This document shows positions 51,998-62,617 of a stretch of 64,000 bases of DNA, one piece after another. Every line of letters starts with the position of its first letter. Position 1 is the first letter of the stretch. The position numbers and the translations under genes are program-made. Source of the DNA: Burkholderiaceae bacterium (GTDB lineage: Bacteria > Pseudomonadota > Gammaproteobacteria > Burkholderiales > Burkholderiaceae_E); assembly GCA_024235875.1 (NCBI GenBank), contig JACKLP010000015.1, positions 1-64,000 of the forward strand, in the 5' to 3' direction. The notes beneath the pieces were generated by a model, which did no database searches, was not told the DNA's origin, and saw nothing but the letters and a program-made list of their open reading frames with translations.

Positions 51998-53548
51998 TCA
52001 GGCCATGCCGATCGGCGGGTCGAGCGAATCGCGCACGGGGCCGGGCCGCGCACGCATCATCTGCTCGAGTTCGTCGCGCACCCCACGGTAGGCCGGATCG
52101 GCGAACACGTCGTTCATCTCCTCGGGGTCGTTCACGAGGTCGTAGAGCTCGCCGGCGCCCGATTCGAGCTCGAAGGTGGCCTTGTGGGTGCGGGTCCGCA
52201 CCGTGCGCAGCTTCAGCGGCACACCACAACGCGACGGATGCACGTGCCATTCGCTATAGGCGACATCGCGCGGCGCATGCTCGCCGGCCGCCAGCGGCCG
52301 AAGACTCGTGCCCTGCTGGATGAGTGCGGGCGCCACGCCGGCCAGGTCCAGGAAAGTGGGCGACAGGTCGAGCGTGGACACCGGCTCGCGAACCACGCCG
52401 CCTTCGGCCACGCCGGGGCCACGCATGATCATGCCGATGCGCAGCAAGTCCTCGTAGGGGATCGGATGCTTCAGGTACAGGCCGTGGTTGCCGAGCAGCT
52501 CGCCGTGGTCGGTGGTGAAGACCACTAGCGTGTCGCGATCGAGCCCGAGGTCTTGCAGCCGCGCCAGAACGCGCCCGACGCCGTCGTCGATCATCGAGAT
52601 CATGCCGTAGTAGTTGGCGGTCATCGCCGCGAGCTGGGCGTCGGTCTGGTCGGGCATTCGCGACAGCTTGGCGCGGAAGTTGCGCTGGCTCTCGTGCAGC
52701 ATCTGCGGCTCCGACTCGAGTGAGGCGCGATGCCACCAGGCCCGCCGATCGAGATCGCGGATACGGTGCCTGGGCAGCGGCATGTCGGCGGGGTCGTACA
52801 GATAGCTCCAGGGCGCCGGACAGTCGAACGGATGGTGTGGGTCGCCGTAGGACACCCACATGCAAAACGGTTTGTCGGCATCCCGGTGCCCGAGCCAGTC
52901 GATCGCGCGCTCGGTGGTCCAGGTCGTGCCGTGCCAGGCGAGCGGCAGTGCCGAATGCCAGGTCTGCGCCGCGCCGATCTCCGGTTCGAGCGAGCTGCCC
53001 CAGAGTCGCCAGGTCTCGCTGCCCTCGCCGCGCCGCACGAACCAGTTCTCGTAGTGGCCGACGACCGGCGCCTTCACTTCGCTGCTTCGGAACATGTGGC
53101 CGAGCACCGACAGCTCCGCATGCTCGAAGCCCATGTACGGCCCCATCCAGCCGCCCTCGTAGAGATCGACGCTGTGCCGATCCTCCGGCGTGCCGGTGGG
53201 CGCGAAGGTGCGCCAGGTGGAGAAATGCGCCTTGCCGATGAACGCGGTCTGGTATCCCGAGCGCGCCAGCGTGCCGGCGAAACCCGCCTCGCCGAGCGCC
53301 GGGTCCAGGTCCACGCCGTTGTCCCAGACGCCATGCGTGAGCGGCAGTTGCCCGGTCAGGATCGACGCGCGCGAGGGCTGGCAGACGAGGTTGGGCGTGA
53401 TGCAGGCCGAAAAGCGCGTGCCCTGGCTCGCGAGGCGGTCCAGGTGCGGCGTGCGGATATGCGGGTTCTCGAAGCCGTAGCAATCGTGCCGTTGCTGGTC
53501 CGAGGTGATCAGCAGGATGTTCGGCCTGCGGCCGGCGCTCATGTTCAT
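51998..53548 (-). CDS. Cys-type sulfatase/phosphonate-hydrolase-family enzyme
   Basis: ATG 53548 is chosen because AGGAG lies 8 nt upstream; the alternative GTG at 53557 abuts that site. The 516-residue protein has the alkaline-phosphatase-superfamily metal site (ILLITSDQQRHD, TTDHGE) and the sulfatase signature CQPSRASILTG, whose Cys would be converted to formylglycine. There is no signal peptide. The overall length and GKAHFSTW fit the choline-sulfatase/arylsulfatase group. The FGE-like protein at 8252-9823 lacks catalytic cysteines and is unlikely to be its maturase. It lies 24 nt upstream of the amidohydrolase gene. Confidence 0.87.
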   Translation of the reverse strand: MNMSAGRRPNILLITSDQQRHDCYGFENPHIRTPHLDRLASQGTRFSACITPNLVCQPSRASILTGQLPLTHGVWDNGVDLDPALGEAGFAGTLARSGYQTAFIGKAHFSTWRTFAPTGTPEDRHSVDLYEGGWMGPYMGFEHAELSVLGHMFRSSEVKAPVVGHYENWFVRRGEGSETWRLWGSSLEPEIGAAQTWHSALPLAWHGTTWTTERAIDWLGHRDADKPFCMWVSYGDPHHPFDCPAPWSYLYDPADMPLPRHRIRDLDRRAWWHRASLESEPQMLHESQRNFRAKLSRMPDQTDAQLAAMTANYYGMISMIDDGVGRVLARLQDLGLDRDTLVVFTTDHGELLGNHGLYLKHPIPYEDLLRIGMIMRGPGVAEGGVVREPVSTLDLSPTFLDLAGVAPALIQQGTSLRPLAAGEHAPRDVAYSEWHVHPSRCGVPLKLRTVRTRTHKATFELESGAGELYDLVNDPEEMNDVFADPAYRGVRDELEQMMRARPGPVRDSLDPPIGMA

Positions 53549-53572
53549 GTCGGGCACTCCTGGGGGCGGTCC

Positions 53573-54805
53573 TCAGCTGGCACGGGGCTCGAGCACGCGC
53601 CGCGTCGCGAAGACGTCCGGGGCGAACCCCCGACCCCGGTGTCGCAGGCGACGCTTGAGCACGAGATCGAACAGCCAGGCATTGTGGCGCCGAAGCGTTC
53701 GCAGCGTATCGACGTCGGCATCGGCCAGATAGCCCTGGCTCGCCAGCTCGCGCACCGAGAAAAGCGGCATCGCGCCCGGAATCGGGTGGTCGCTGCCGTA
53801 GAGCAGGCGACGCTGCCAATCGCCGCCCACCGCGCCGCGCTCGAGCAGCGTGGCGAGCACCGGTCCCGAACGTGCACGCTGGGGGATGGCCGACAGATCG
53901 CCGAAGAGCCGGTCGCGATAGCGATCGTCGGCCATCAGGCGCTCGAAATAGGTGAAGTTCGGCCGTGCAGGCGCGTTCGGCCCCCGGTCGAGATCGGCGC
54001 CATGGCCCATCGTCGCGCAATGGGCGACGATGACCTTCACCCCTGCATCGAGCGCTCGGCGCAGCCGCAACGGATTGCCGAGCGCGTCGTCGCCGGCGGT
54101 GGCGCGCTCGTCGCCCCCGTGGGTGATCAGCGGCAGGCCGCTCGCGGCCAGCGCGCGATAGATCGCGTCGCAGCGCGGACTGGCCGGATCGATACCCTGT
54201 GCCTGGGGAATCCACTTCAAGGCGCGCGCGCCCAGGCCGCGCACGCGCGCCAGTTCTTCGAGCGCATCGCCGCGATGGGGATGCACCGATGCCGCCCAGG
54301 CGAAGCGATCGGGCCAGATGCGCACCGCCGCGGCACAGGTGTCGTTGGAGACGCTGAAGTGGGTGCGCTCGGGCTTGATCCGACCACGCTCGTCGTAGAA
54401 GTCGTCCATCGCCAGCAACATCACGCGCGCGCCCGGTGGCATCGCGGCCAGCCGCTCGACCAGCGGGCCGAGAAACGCACGCACCGGGTCGGTCGCTTCC
54501 GGCGCCACGCAGGCCGCGTTGTCCTGCAGCCGAGCCTGCGCGTACATGACCGGCCAGGGCCAGGGACCATGCAGGTGGATCGCGGTTCCGACCGGAAGCA
54601 GGTGCGCGTGGACATCCCAGAGGGCGGCGGGATCGAGCCCGTCGAGTGCCGCGCGAACCAGTGGATCGGCGCGCCAGCGCTCGGCCTGCGGGGCGAGGCA
54701 GGGATTGAGAAGCCCCTCGTCGGGCCACAGCGCGAGCGCACCGGCCGTGCCCAGCCCGGCAATCCCCGCGAGTGCGGCGAGCAGCGGTCGGCGCATCGGA
54801 TTCAT
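53573..54805 (-). CDS. Secreted amidohydrolase-family protein
   Basis: The start at ATG 54805 (MNPMRRPLLAALAG) gives a signal or anchor segment (LLAALAGIAGLGTAGALAL); the longer frame would overlap the divergent acyltransferase. The 410-residue protein has the metal-dependent hydrolase pattern DVHAHLL, HPHRGD, LITHGGDE, VIVAHCATMGHG and LYGSDHP, typical of the amidohydrolase-2/TIM-barrel group. The Tat/Sec type is unclear. Reaction unknown; decarboxylase or hydrolase are both possible. It may share a transcript with the sulfatase gene. Confidence 0.8.
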   Translation of the reverse strand: MNPMRRPLLAALAGIAGLGTAGALALWPDEGLLNPCLAPQAERWRADPLVRAALDGLDPAALWDVHAHLLPVGTAIHLHGPWPWPVMYAQARLQDNAACVAPEATDPVRAFLGPLVERLAAMPPGARVMLLAMDDFYDERGRIKPERTHFSVSNDTCAAAVRIWPDRFAWAASVHPHRGDALEELARVRGLGARALKWIPQAQGIDPASPRCDAIYRALAASGLPLITHGGDERATAGDDALGNPLRLRRALDAGVKVIVAHCATMGHGADLDRGPNAPARPNFTYFERLMADDRYRDRLFGDLSAIPQRARSGPVLATLLERGAVGGDWQRRLLYGSDHPIPGAMPLFSVRELASQGYLADADVDTLRTLRRHNAWLFDLVLKRRLRHRGRGFAPDVFATRRVLEPRAS

Positions 54806-54830
54806 CGCCGAATCATTGCACAATCGCCTC

Positions 54831-56315
54831 GTGCTGACCGAGCCCGTCACCCTGCCCCTTTGGGCCTTCATCGCCCTGAGCGCGCTCGCGCTTTGGAGCC
54901 TGATGGTGCTGCTGCTCGCCCCGGGCATGCGCTGGTTCCTGCGTCGGCGCGTCAATCGGATGATCGATCACCTGAACCGGACCTTGTCGATCGGCCTGCC
55001 GACCTTCAAGCTGACTCGACGGCAGGCGATCATCGAACGCTTGTTCCACGATCCCGCGGTCCAGGCGGCCATCGCGCGGCACGCCAGCGAGTCCGGCGAA
55101 CCGATGAACGAATTGTGGCGACGCGTCGACGGCTATGTGCGCGAGATCGTGCCGTCGTTCAACGCCTACCTCTACTACCGGATCGGCTATAAGCTGGCAC
55201 GCACCGTGGCCCGGACACTTTATCGGGTACGGATCGGCTTCGCCGCCGAGGACGCGCTGCGCTCGATCGCCCCGGATTCGACCCTGGTGTTCGTGATCAA
55301 TCACCGCAGCAACATGGACTACGTGCTCGTGGCCTTCCTGGCGGCCGAGCGCGTCACCCTGTCCTACGCGGTCGGCGAATGGGCGCGGATCTGGGGCCTG
55401 CAGCAACTCGTTCGCGCCATGGGCGCGTTCTTCGTGCGGCGCAACTCCGGCGATCCGCTCTATCGCGTGGTGCTGTCGCGCTACGTCGGGATGGCGACCG
55501 AGGGCGGCGTGACCCAGGCGATCTTCCCCGAAGGCGGGCTGACGGCGGACGGGCGCCTGCGCCCGCCGCGATTCGGCCTGCTCGACTACATGCTCAAGGG
55601 CTTCGATCCGAGACCGGGCGACGGCCGTCGCGACATCGTGTTCCTGCCGGTCGGGCTGAACTACGACCGGGTGCTCGAAGACCGCACCCAGTTGCTGAAG
55701 CTGCGCGACGACGCCCCGAGGACCGGTCGTACGGGCGCCGTGGCCAGGACGGTGGGTTTCGTGGCAAGGCAACTCGCCTACGCGATCAAGGGTCGCTGGC
55801 ACCGATTCGGTTACGCGTGCGTGAACTTCGGCGCGCCGATCTCGATGCGCGCCTGGTGCGCGACGCACGGTACGGATTTCATCGGGCTCGACGACGACGC
55901 GCGCCGGCAGGCGGTGACCCGGGTCGCCGAGCACCTGATGACCCGCATCGGCGCCGTCGTTCCGGTCTTGCCGGTCTCGTTGCTGGCATCGATCCTGATG
56001 CAGGCGCCCGGCCGCGGCTGGACCGAACTCGAGCTCAAGGCCGCGATGCTCGATCGGATGGCGATGCTTCATGCCGCGGGCGCACACACCTACCTGCCGC
56101 GCCAGGACCAGGACTACGCGTTCGGCGTCGGACTGCGGATGCTGGTGCTGCGCGCGATCGTGATCGAGGCCGACGAAATCTACCGGGTCGCGACCGGGGC
56201 AGACGACATTTTGGCGTACTACGCGAATGCGATCGGGCATCTGGCGCCCGAGGTGCCGACCGATCAACTCGACCGGGGCCGACCCGACGGACTCAGAGCG
56301 GATCGACGATCCTGA
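54831..56315 (+). CDS. PlsB/PlsC-type glycerolipid acyltransferase
   Basis: I start at GTG 54831 (LTEPVTLPLWAFIALS); an upstream extension overlaps the divergent gene and is not protein-like. The 494-residue protein has an N-terminal membrane helix (LWAFIALSALALWSLMVLLL) and the acyltransferase blocks NHRSNMDYVL (H-x4-D), GAFFVRRNSGDPLY, FPEGGLTADGR and LPVGLNYDRV, in the arrangement of the PlsB/DHAPAT group. It should transfer acyl groups to glycerol 3-phosphate or a similar acceptor at the inner membrane. Its 3' end overlaps the convergent gene 56293-56829 by 23 bp. Confidence 0.85.
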   Translation: MLTEPVTLPLWAFIALSALALWSLMVLLLAPGMRWFLRRRVNRMIDHLNRTLSIGLPTFKLTRRQAIIERLFHDPAVQAAIARHASESGEPMNELWRRVDGYVREIVPSFNAYLYYRIGYKLARTVARTLYRVRIGFAAEDALRSIAPDSTLVFVINHRSNMDYVLVAFLAAERVTLSYAVGEWARIWGLQQLVRAMGAFFVRRNSGDPLYRVVLSRYVGMATEGGVTQAIFPEGGLTADGRLRPPRFGLLDYMLKGFDPRPGDGRRDIVFLPVGLNYDRVLEDRTQLLKLRDDAPRTGRTGAVARTVGFVARQLAYAIKGRWHRFGYACVNFGAPISMRAWCATHGTDFIGLDDDARRQAVTRVAEHLMTRIGAVVPVLPVSLLASILMQAPGRGWTELELKAAMLDRMAMLHAAGAHTYLPRQDQDYAFGVGLRMLVLRAIVIEADEIYRVATGADDILAYYANAIGHLAPEVPTDQLDRGRPDGLRADRRS

Positions 56316-56829
56316 TCATGCCGCCGCGCGACGCGTCGCACCGTTCGCGAAACGCGCGGGCATGTACCTTCGGCGGCTGCGGACGATCGAAGACCGCACG
56401 CGAGGCCGCACGCAGCATCTGTGCCTCGCGCTCGCCATAGACGAACCAGCGCACCGCCGGGCGCATCCCCATGACGACGATCAGATCCTGCTCCAGGCGA
56501 TCGAGAAACTGCGACGCTTTCATCCCGGCGTCGCGCGAGCGCGCGGCATTGCCGATGAAGTCCGCGCCCTCGGCGCAGTCGCGTGCCGTCAGCGTGGGGG
56601 CTGGCGCCTGCCGCGGCGCGCGCTCCATGGTCGGCGTGGCATGCGGCGCCCGCGGGCGCTCGGGCAAGCCGGCGGGCAGGCCCGAGGTTCGGGTATCGGC
56701 AGATTTCGCGGCACCGAGGGCAACCGAAGGCTTGGCAGACGGTAGCGACGCCACGGCGCCAGCGCAGTACACCGCGAGGCTCACGACGAGCAGCGCGGAT
56801 CGGGCGATTGGACGGACACTCGGGCACAT
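56293..56829 (-). CDS. Exported protein of unknown function
   Basis: The 178-residue product has a signal peptide (SALLVVSLAVYCAGAVAS), a Pro/Ala-rich stretch, and a C-terminal helical domain with Cys at about 85 and 163 (TARDCAEGADFIGNAARSRD, LEQDLIVVMGMRPAVRWFVY) that could form a disulfide. No family recognised. Its end overlaps the convergent acyltransferase gene by 23 bp. Confidence 0.65.
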   Translation of the reverse strand: MCPSVRPIARSALLVVSLAVYCAGAVASLPSAKPSVALGAAKSADTRTSGLPAGLPERPRAPHATPTMERAPRQAPAPTLTARDCAEGADFIGNAARSRDAGMKASQFLDRLEQDLIVVMGMRPAVRWFVYGEREAQMLRAASRAVFDRPQPPKVHARAFRERCDASRGGMIRIVDPL

Positions 56830-56888
56830 GCGCCCATGTTAGGCGTCACGCTGCCCCCGGGTCGCGACCGTCGGTCGGCGAACCGCGC

Positions 56889-57173
56889 TCAGTCTTTGCG
56901 TTCGGACACTCGGATGCGGCCGACACGTCGACTGCGGCGACGCAACAGGACGAACACGACGACCGCCGCCAGGATCGGCCAGAGATGATCCGGCTCGCTT
57001 AGCAGATGCCGTATCGTCGCGACGAACGACACCGGGTGCTCCCCCGTGTGCGCCGCAACAAGACCGGGGGACAGCGCGGCGAATGCCGCAGCGGCGACAA
57101 ACGGCAACCGCCGCTCCACGACGCGTGCGGCCGACGCAACAGATCGACGAAAGGATTGGAACAGCGGCTTCAT
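56889..57173 (-). CDS. Small membrane protein coupled to ureG
   Basis: ATG 57173 overlaps the ureG stop (ATGA), with AAGGAG in the last ureG codons, so translation is coupled. The 94-residue product has a hydrophobic segment (LPFVAAAAFAALSPGLVAAH), a short His-containing loop (HTGEHPVSF, HLLSEPDHLW), a second helix (WPILAAVVVFVLL) and a basic tail. It may be a remnant or relative of HupE/UreJ-like nickel proteins, but no HupE signature is complete. Function inferred only from its place in the urease operon. Confidence 0.7.
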   Translation of the reverse strand: MKPLFQSFRRSVASAARVVERRLPFVAAAAFAALSPGLVAAHTGEHPVSFVATIRHLLSEPDHLWPILAAVVVFVLLRRRSRRVGRIRVSERKD

Positions 57174-57820
57174 GCAAGCTCCTTGGTGATCCCGGGACTG
57201 CCGGCCGGCTCGACGCCGAGCCCCTCGCGTTCGATGAACGCGATCACGGTGTCGAGACCCTCGCCGGTCTTCAGGTTGGTGAACACGAACGGCCGCTCGC
57301 CGCGCATCCGGGCCGCATCGGCCGCCATCACGTCGAGCGAGGCACCCACATGGGGCGCGAGATCGATCTTGTTGATCACGAGCAGGTCCGACTTCTGGAT
57401 CCCGGGCCCGCCTTTGCGCGGAATCTTCTCGCCGGCCGCGACATCGATGACGTAGATCGTCAGGTCGGACAATTCGGGGCTGAAGGTGGCGGCCAGATTG
57501 TCGCCACCGCTCTCGACGATCACGAGTTCCAGACCGGGCAGGCGCTGCTGCAGGCGCTCGACCGCTTCCAGGTTGATCGAGGCGTCTTCGCGGATCGCGG
57601 TATGCGGGCAACCGCCGGTCTCCACGCCCATGATGCGCTCGATCGACAAGGCATCGTGGCGGGCGAGGAACTCGGCGTCCTCGCGGGTATAGATGTCGTT
57701 GGTGACGACCGCCATCTGGTGGCGATCGCGCATTTTCTGGCACAGCGCCAGCGTCAGCGCCGTCTTGCCCGAGCCGACCGGACCGCCGATACCGACCCGA
57801 AGTGCGTGGCGAAAACTCAT
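57170..57820 (-). CDS. ureG: Urease accessory GTPase UreG
   Basis: Start at ATG 57820 (MSFRHALRVGIGG). The 216-residue protein has the SIMIBI P-loop GGPVGSGKTAL, the nickel-binding CPH motif in ETGGCPHTAIRED, ESGGDNLAATFSPEL, and the G4 motif NKIDLAPHVG. UreG hydrolyses GTP while delivering nickel to urease with UreE, UreF and UreD. It lies 28 nt after ureF. Confidence 0.97.
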   Translation of the reverse strand: MSFRHALRVGIGGPVGSGKTALTLALCQKMRDRHQMAVVTNDIYTREDAEFLARHDALSIERIMGVETGGCPHTAIREDASINLEAVERLQQRLPGLELVIVESGGDNLAATFSPELSDLTIYVIDVAAGEKIPRKGGPGIQKSDLLVINKIDLAPHVGASLDVMAADAARMRGERPFVFTNLKTGEGLDTVIAFIEREGLGVEPAGSPGITKELA

Positions 57821-57848
57821 GGACTCTCCTTTGTCGCTTTGCGCCGGC

Positions 57849-58616
57849 TCACGACCGGAACAGGCGCGAATACTGGGTCTCGTGCCAACTGCTGGCCAAC
57901 GCGAAGCCGGGCGCGAAATTCGACCAGGCCTCGGGGGCCATCGCCTCGCAGCCATCGATCACCTCGGCCAGCCGCGGGATCAAGCGAGCGAACAAGCGCT
58001 GGCCCGCCTGCTGCCCCAGCGGGACCGCCTTCAGGGCCGCCATGACCTGGTTCTCCAGCCAGGCCCAAAGATAGCCGTGCAAGGCCGCATCGGGCGGCAC
58101 GCCAAAGCTGCGAGCCGCGAGGGCCCAGGCCAGCGGCAGCCCGCACGGCTCGCTGCGCTCGAGCAGCGCACGCACGGTGGCCGCGACATGGGCGTCCGCA
58201 CCGTCGAGCCCATCGAGCAGCTTCAACAACGAATAGCCCATCTGCTCGGTCTCGGCACGCAGCTCCCGGGTCTCTCGCGAGGCCAGGAACCGACGATGCA
58301 GGTCGAACGCGGCCGCATCGCGACCATCGGCGATCGCCCGGGCGATCGACAGGCAGATCGGTGCATCGAAGCGACCGATGCCGGCATCGAGCAGGTCCTC
58401 GATCCAGCCACCGGCGTCCGCCTCGCTTCGGATCCAGCCGCGCTCGACGGCGGTCTCGAAGCCCTGCGAATAGCTGAAGCCGCCGATTGGCAGCGCGGGG
58501 CTGGCCAGCCGCAGCAGCGACAGCAGTGCCGCGCCGCTCGGCGCACCGCTGCGCGCCGACCCGACACCGGTGCCGACACCCGGCCCGGTCGCTTCGAGCG
58601 GACGGTCAGGCGGCAT
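57849..58616 (-). CDS. ureF: Urease accessory protein UreF
   Basis: Start at ATG 58616 (MPPDRPLEATG), overlapping the ureE end by 11 bp. The 255-residue all-helical protein has the family segments RLASPALPIGGFSYSQGFETAVERG and SLLKLLDG. UreF, with UreD and UreG, forms the complex that loads nickel into apo-urease. The N-terminal 30 residues are a low-complexity extension, so a later start is possible. Confidence 0.95.
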   Translation of the reverse strand: MPPDRPLEATGPGVGTGVGSARSGAPSGAALLSLLRLASPALPIGGFSYSQGFETAVERGWIRSEADAGGWIEDLLDAGIGRFDAPICLSIARAIADGRDAAAFDLHRRFLASRETRELRAETEQMGYSLLKLLDGLDGADAHVAATVRALLERSEPCGLPLAWALAARSFGVPPDAALHGYLWAWLENQVMAALKAVPLGQQAGQRLFARLIPRLAEVIDGCEAMAPEAWSNFAPGFALASSWHETQYSRLFRS

Positions 58617-59250
58617 CGCGACCCTTCCGGTCCGCCAGCAGATCGTGGATGCGCGGTTGATGGCGTCGATCGGGAACGGCCTCGCCGCGTTCGTCCGGAC
58701 CCGGGTGCCGGTGCCCGTGCGAGGGGTCGTCGTGGCCGTGATGATGATGGTGATGATGACCGTGCGCATGCCCGTGGCCGCCGGCACCACCGACCTCGTG
58801 CGAATAGGCGCCCGACTCGGGCTCGAAGGGCGCCTCGACGGCCACGACCCGCGCGCCCAGGCCTTCGACCATCTGGCCCAGCACATGGTCGGCTTGCAGC
58901 CGCAGCCATCCCGGCCCGATCTGCAGGCTGACGTGACGATTGCCGAGGTGATAGGCCAGCCGGGCGAGTTGCGAGGCGTCGGCGGCGTCGGCCTGCAGCA
59001 GCGATTCGGGTGCAGCAAGCACCCGCACAGTGGTGCCGTCGGCCGTCGCGATCAGGTCGCCGTCGCGCAACACCGTACCGCGGGGCAACTCGACCCCGAA
59101 GGCCGTGCCGGCCTGCGCGCCGGTGCCCAGCACGATTCGCTGGCGCGAGCGCTGGCGCTTCTCGAACGGCAAGGCCACCTCGCCGACTGGTTCGCTCGGA
59201 ACCGGATCGCCGATGTCGCCGCGTCCGATACGCCGGGTCAGGATCTTCAT
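58606..59250 (-). CDS. ureE: Urease nickel metallochaperone UreE
   Basis: The 214-residue protein has the UreE N-terminal peptide-binding fold and the C-terminal metal domain (ARLAYHLGNRHVSLQI), followed by a His-rich tail with seven consecutive His (HGHAHGHHHHHHHGHDD) for nickel storage. It is longer than most UreE because of this tail and about 35 residues after it. It follows ureC by 36 nt. Confidence 0.96.
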   Translation of the reverse strand: MKILTRRIGRGDIGDPVPSEPVGEVALPFEKRQRSRQRIVLGTGAQAGTAFGVELPRGTVLRDGDLIATADGTTVRVLAAPESLLQADAADASQLARLAYHLGNRHVSLQIGPGWLRLQADHVLGQMVEGLGARVVAVEAPFEPESGAYSHEVGGAGGHGHAHGHHHHHHHGHDDPSHGHRHPGPDERGEAVPDRRHQPRIHDLLADRKGRDAA

Positions 59251-59286
59251 CTACGCCATCCTTGTCGGGTTCGATCCTGGTACGGA

Positions 59287-60983
<1,697 letters not shown>

Positions 60984-60987
<4 letters not shown>

Positions 60988-61352
60988 GACTGCGCTCCAT
61001 GCTTGCCCGGGCCAGCGGCATTGCCCGCCCCTGGCGACGAATCCTTGCCCAGTGCGCCCATGACCGCGCCCCGGAATCCGTAGATTCGGCGGTGCCCGGC
61101 GACTGCGACCAACTCGACCGTACGGGTCTGTCCCGGCTCGAAGCGCACCGCCGTGCCGGCCGGAATGTTCAAGCGAAACCCCAGCGCCCGCTCGCGATCG
61201 AAACGCAAGGCCGGATTGGTCTCGAAGAAGTGATAGTGCGACCCCACCTGCACCGGCCGATCGCCGGTGTTGGCGACGTCGAGCGTGCGGGTCTCGCGGC
61301 CGGCATTGAGCTCGATATCGCCATCGACGGTCTGTATTTCGCCTGGAATCAT
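60984..61352 (-). CDS. ureB: Urease beta subunit UreB
   Basis: The start at ATG 61352 (MIPGEIQTVDGDIELN) is the usual UreB N terminus and has GAGG 6-7 nt upstream; a GTG at 61364 that overlaps the ureA stop is the alternative. The family core VGSHYHFFETNPALRF and RIYGFRG is intact. The C terminus is extended by about 20 Gly/Ala-rich residues. It assembles with UreA and UreC. Confidence 0.96.
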
Positions 61353-61360
61353 CGCAAGCC

Positions 61361-61663
61361 TCACACGATCGGTTGATGGACGGTCACGAGCTTCGTGCCG
61401 TCCGGAAAGGTCGCCTCGACCTGGATCTCGGGAATCATCTCGGCCACGCCATCCATGACGTCGTCGCGTCCGAGCAGCGTGGTGCCGTACGCCATCAACT
61501 CGGCCACGCTGCGACCGTCGCGGGCGCCTTCCAGGATCGCCGCGCTGATGAACGCCACCGCCTCGGGGTAGTTCAGCTTGAGGCCGCGTGCGCGCCGGCG
61601 CTCGGCGAGCAGGCCGGCGGTGAACAGCAGCAGCTTGTCGCGTTCTCTCGGGCTCAGTTCCAT
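61361..61663 (-). CDS. ureA: Urease gamma subunit UreA
   Basis: The 100-residue subunit has the typical sequence MELSPRERDKLLLFTAGLLA, LNYPEAVAFIS and VQVEATFPDGTKLVTVHQPI-type ending. It follows ureD by 37 nt and is the first structural gene of the operon. Confidence 0.98.
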   Translation of the reverse strand: MELSPRERDKLLLFTAGLLAERRRARGLKLNYPEAVAFISAAILEGARDGRSVAELMAYGTTLLGRDDVMDGVAEMIPEIQVEATFPDGTKLVTVHQPIV

Positions 61664-61700
61664 CTTCTCGTCTCCGCCTCGAATCGATCGGTCGGTGGTC

Positions 61701-62603
61701 TCAGGTGTTCCAGATCCTGGGGCTGCAGGCGACGCGCCCGCAGACCTCGGGACGCAGCAGCGCCCAGGCCGCGCGCAAGGCCCGCCAGCCTTCCTGTGCC
61801 TGCGCGCCGCGCCAGCGAACCGCCACCAGGTCGGGGAGCGCGGTCACGGCGATCTCGCCGGGCGCATCGATCGCGCGCAGCGCGGCAAGCAGGGCCGCGT
61901 CTTCGGCAAGCGCTCGCGGCGCCACGGCAAGCAGGCTGCCATAGGCCGGTGCGCCACCGAGCCCCGCCGGGCTCTCGAGCAGTCGATCGCCCCCTCGCAG
62001 CAACGCCTGCTCGTGAAAGAGCAAGCGGCCGTCGCGGTGGATCTCGGTGCGCCAGCGCAGCGCACCGCGCTCGAAGCGCTCCTCGCTGGCGGGTCGGCCC
62101 AGGCAAACGAGCTCGGCGCCGATCCAGGCCGCGCCCGCGGCCAGGTCGACGCGGGTACGCCAACTCGCGGAGGCACCGTCGAAGACGATGTTCTCCAAGG
62201 GCAACCACTCCACACAGGCGTTCTCGCGCACCTGGATCCGGACGGTCTGCCGCGCCTCGAGGGAATCGATCGGTCGATCGGCCCTGGGCGGCCGCGCCCG
62301 ATACCATTTCGCGGCCCCGGGCGAGGTCAGCAGCACATGGGCGCCGGCCTGCGCGTCGATCTCGATCGAGAGGGCGTCGCCGCTGGCAACGCCGCCGGGC
62401 GGATGCACGACGACCTGATGCCAGGTCTGCGGTCCCTCGGGGAGAAAGCCGCGCTGAATGCGCAGCGGTCCCTCGTGGACTCGGCGCACCGGGACCGTGG
62501 CGCCATCGCGGTGCGCGTAGCCGAGCGAGAGCGAGGCGCGCCAGCGTGCGTCACCGGCCGGGTGCGCGTCCTTGGCGATACGTGTGGCCTCGCTCTGATC
62601 CAT
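61701..62603 (-). CDS. ureD: Urease accessory protein UreD
   Basis: The 300-residue beta-helical protein has family segments HPPGGVASGDALSIEID, HVLLTSPGAAKWYRA and ENACVEWLPLENIVFDGA. UreD binds apo-urease directly and carries nickel to the active site with UreF and UreG. It lies 14 nt after the urtE stop, consistent with one urt-ure transcript. Confidence 0.96.
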   Translation of the reverse strand: MDQSEATRIAKDAHPAGDARWRASLSLGYAHRDGATVPVRRVHEGPLRIQRGFLPEGPQTWHQVVVHPPGGVASGDALSIEIDAQAGAHVLLTSPGAAKWYRARPPRADRPIDSLEARQTVRIQVRENACVEWLPLENIVFDGASASWRTRVDLAAGAAWIGAELVCLGRPASEERFERGALRWRTEIHRDGRLLFHEQALLRGGDRLLESPAGLGGAPAYGSLLAVAPRALAEDAALLAALRAIDAPGEIAVTALPDLVAVRWRGAQAQEGWRALRAAWALLRPEVCGRVACSPRIWNT

Positions 62604-62617
62604 CCTGGGAGGGACTC

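Noticed and set aside
52254..54728. Long frame of 824 codons on the minus strand over the sulfatase and amidohydrolase genes
   Set aside because: It lies in another frame of two genes with clear domain motifs; its composition is the arginine/alanine-rich noise typical of GC-rich shadow frames.
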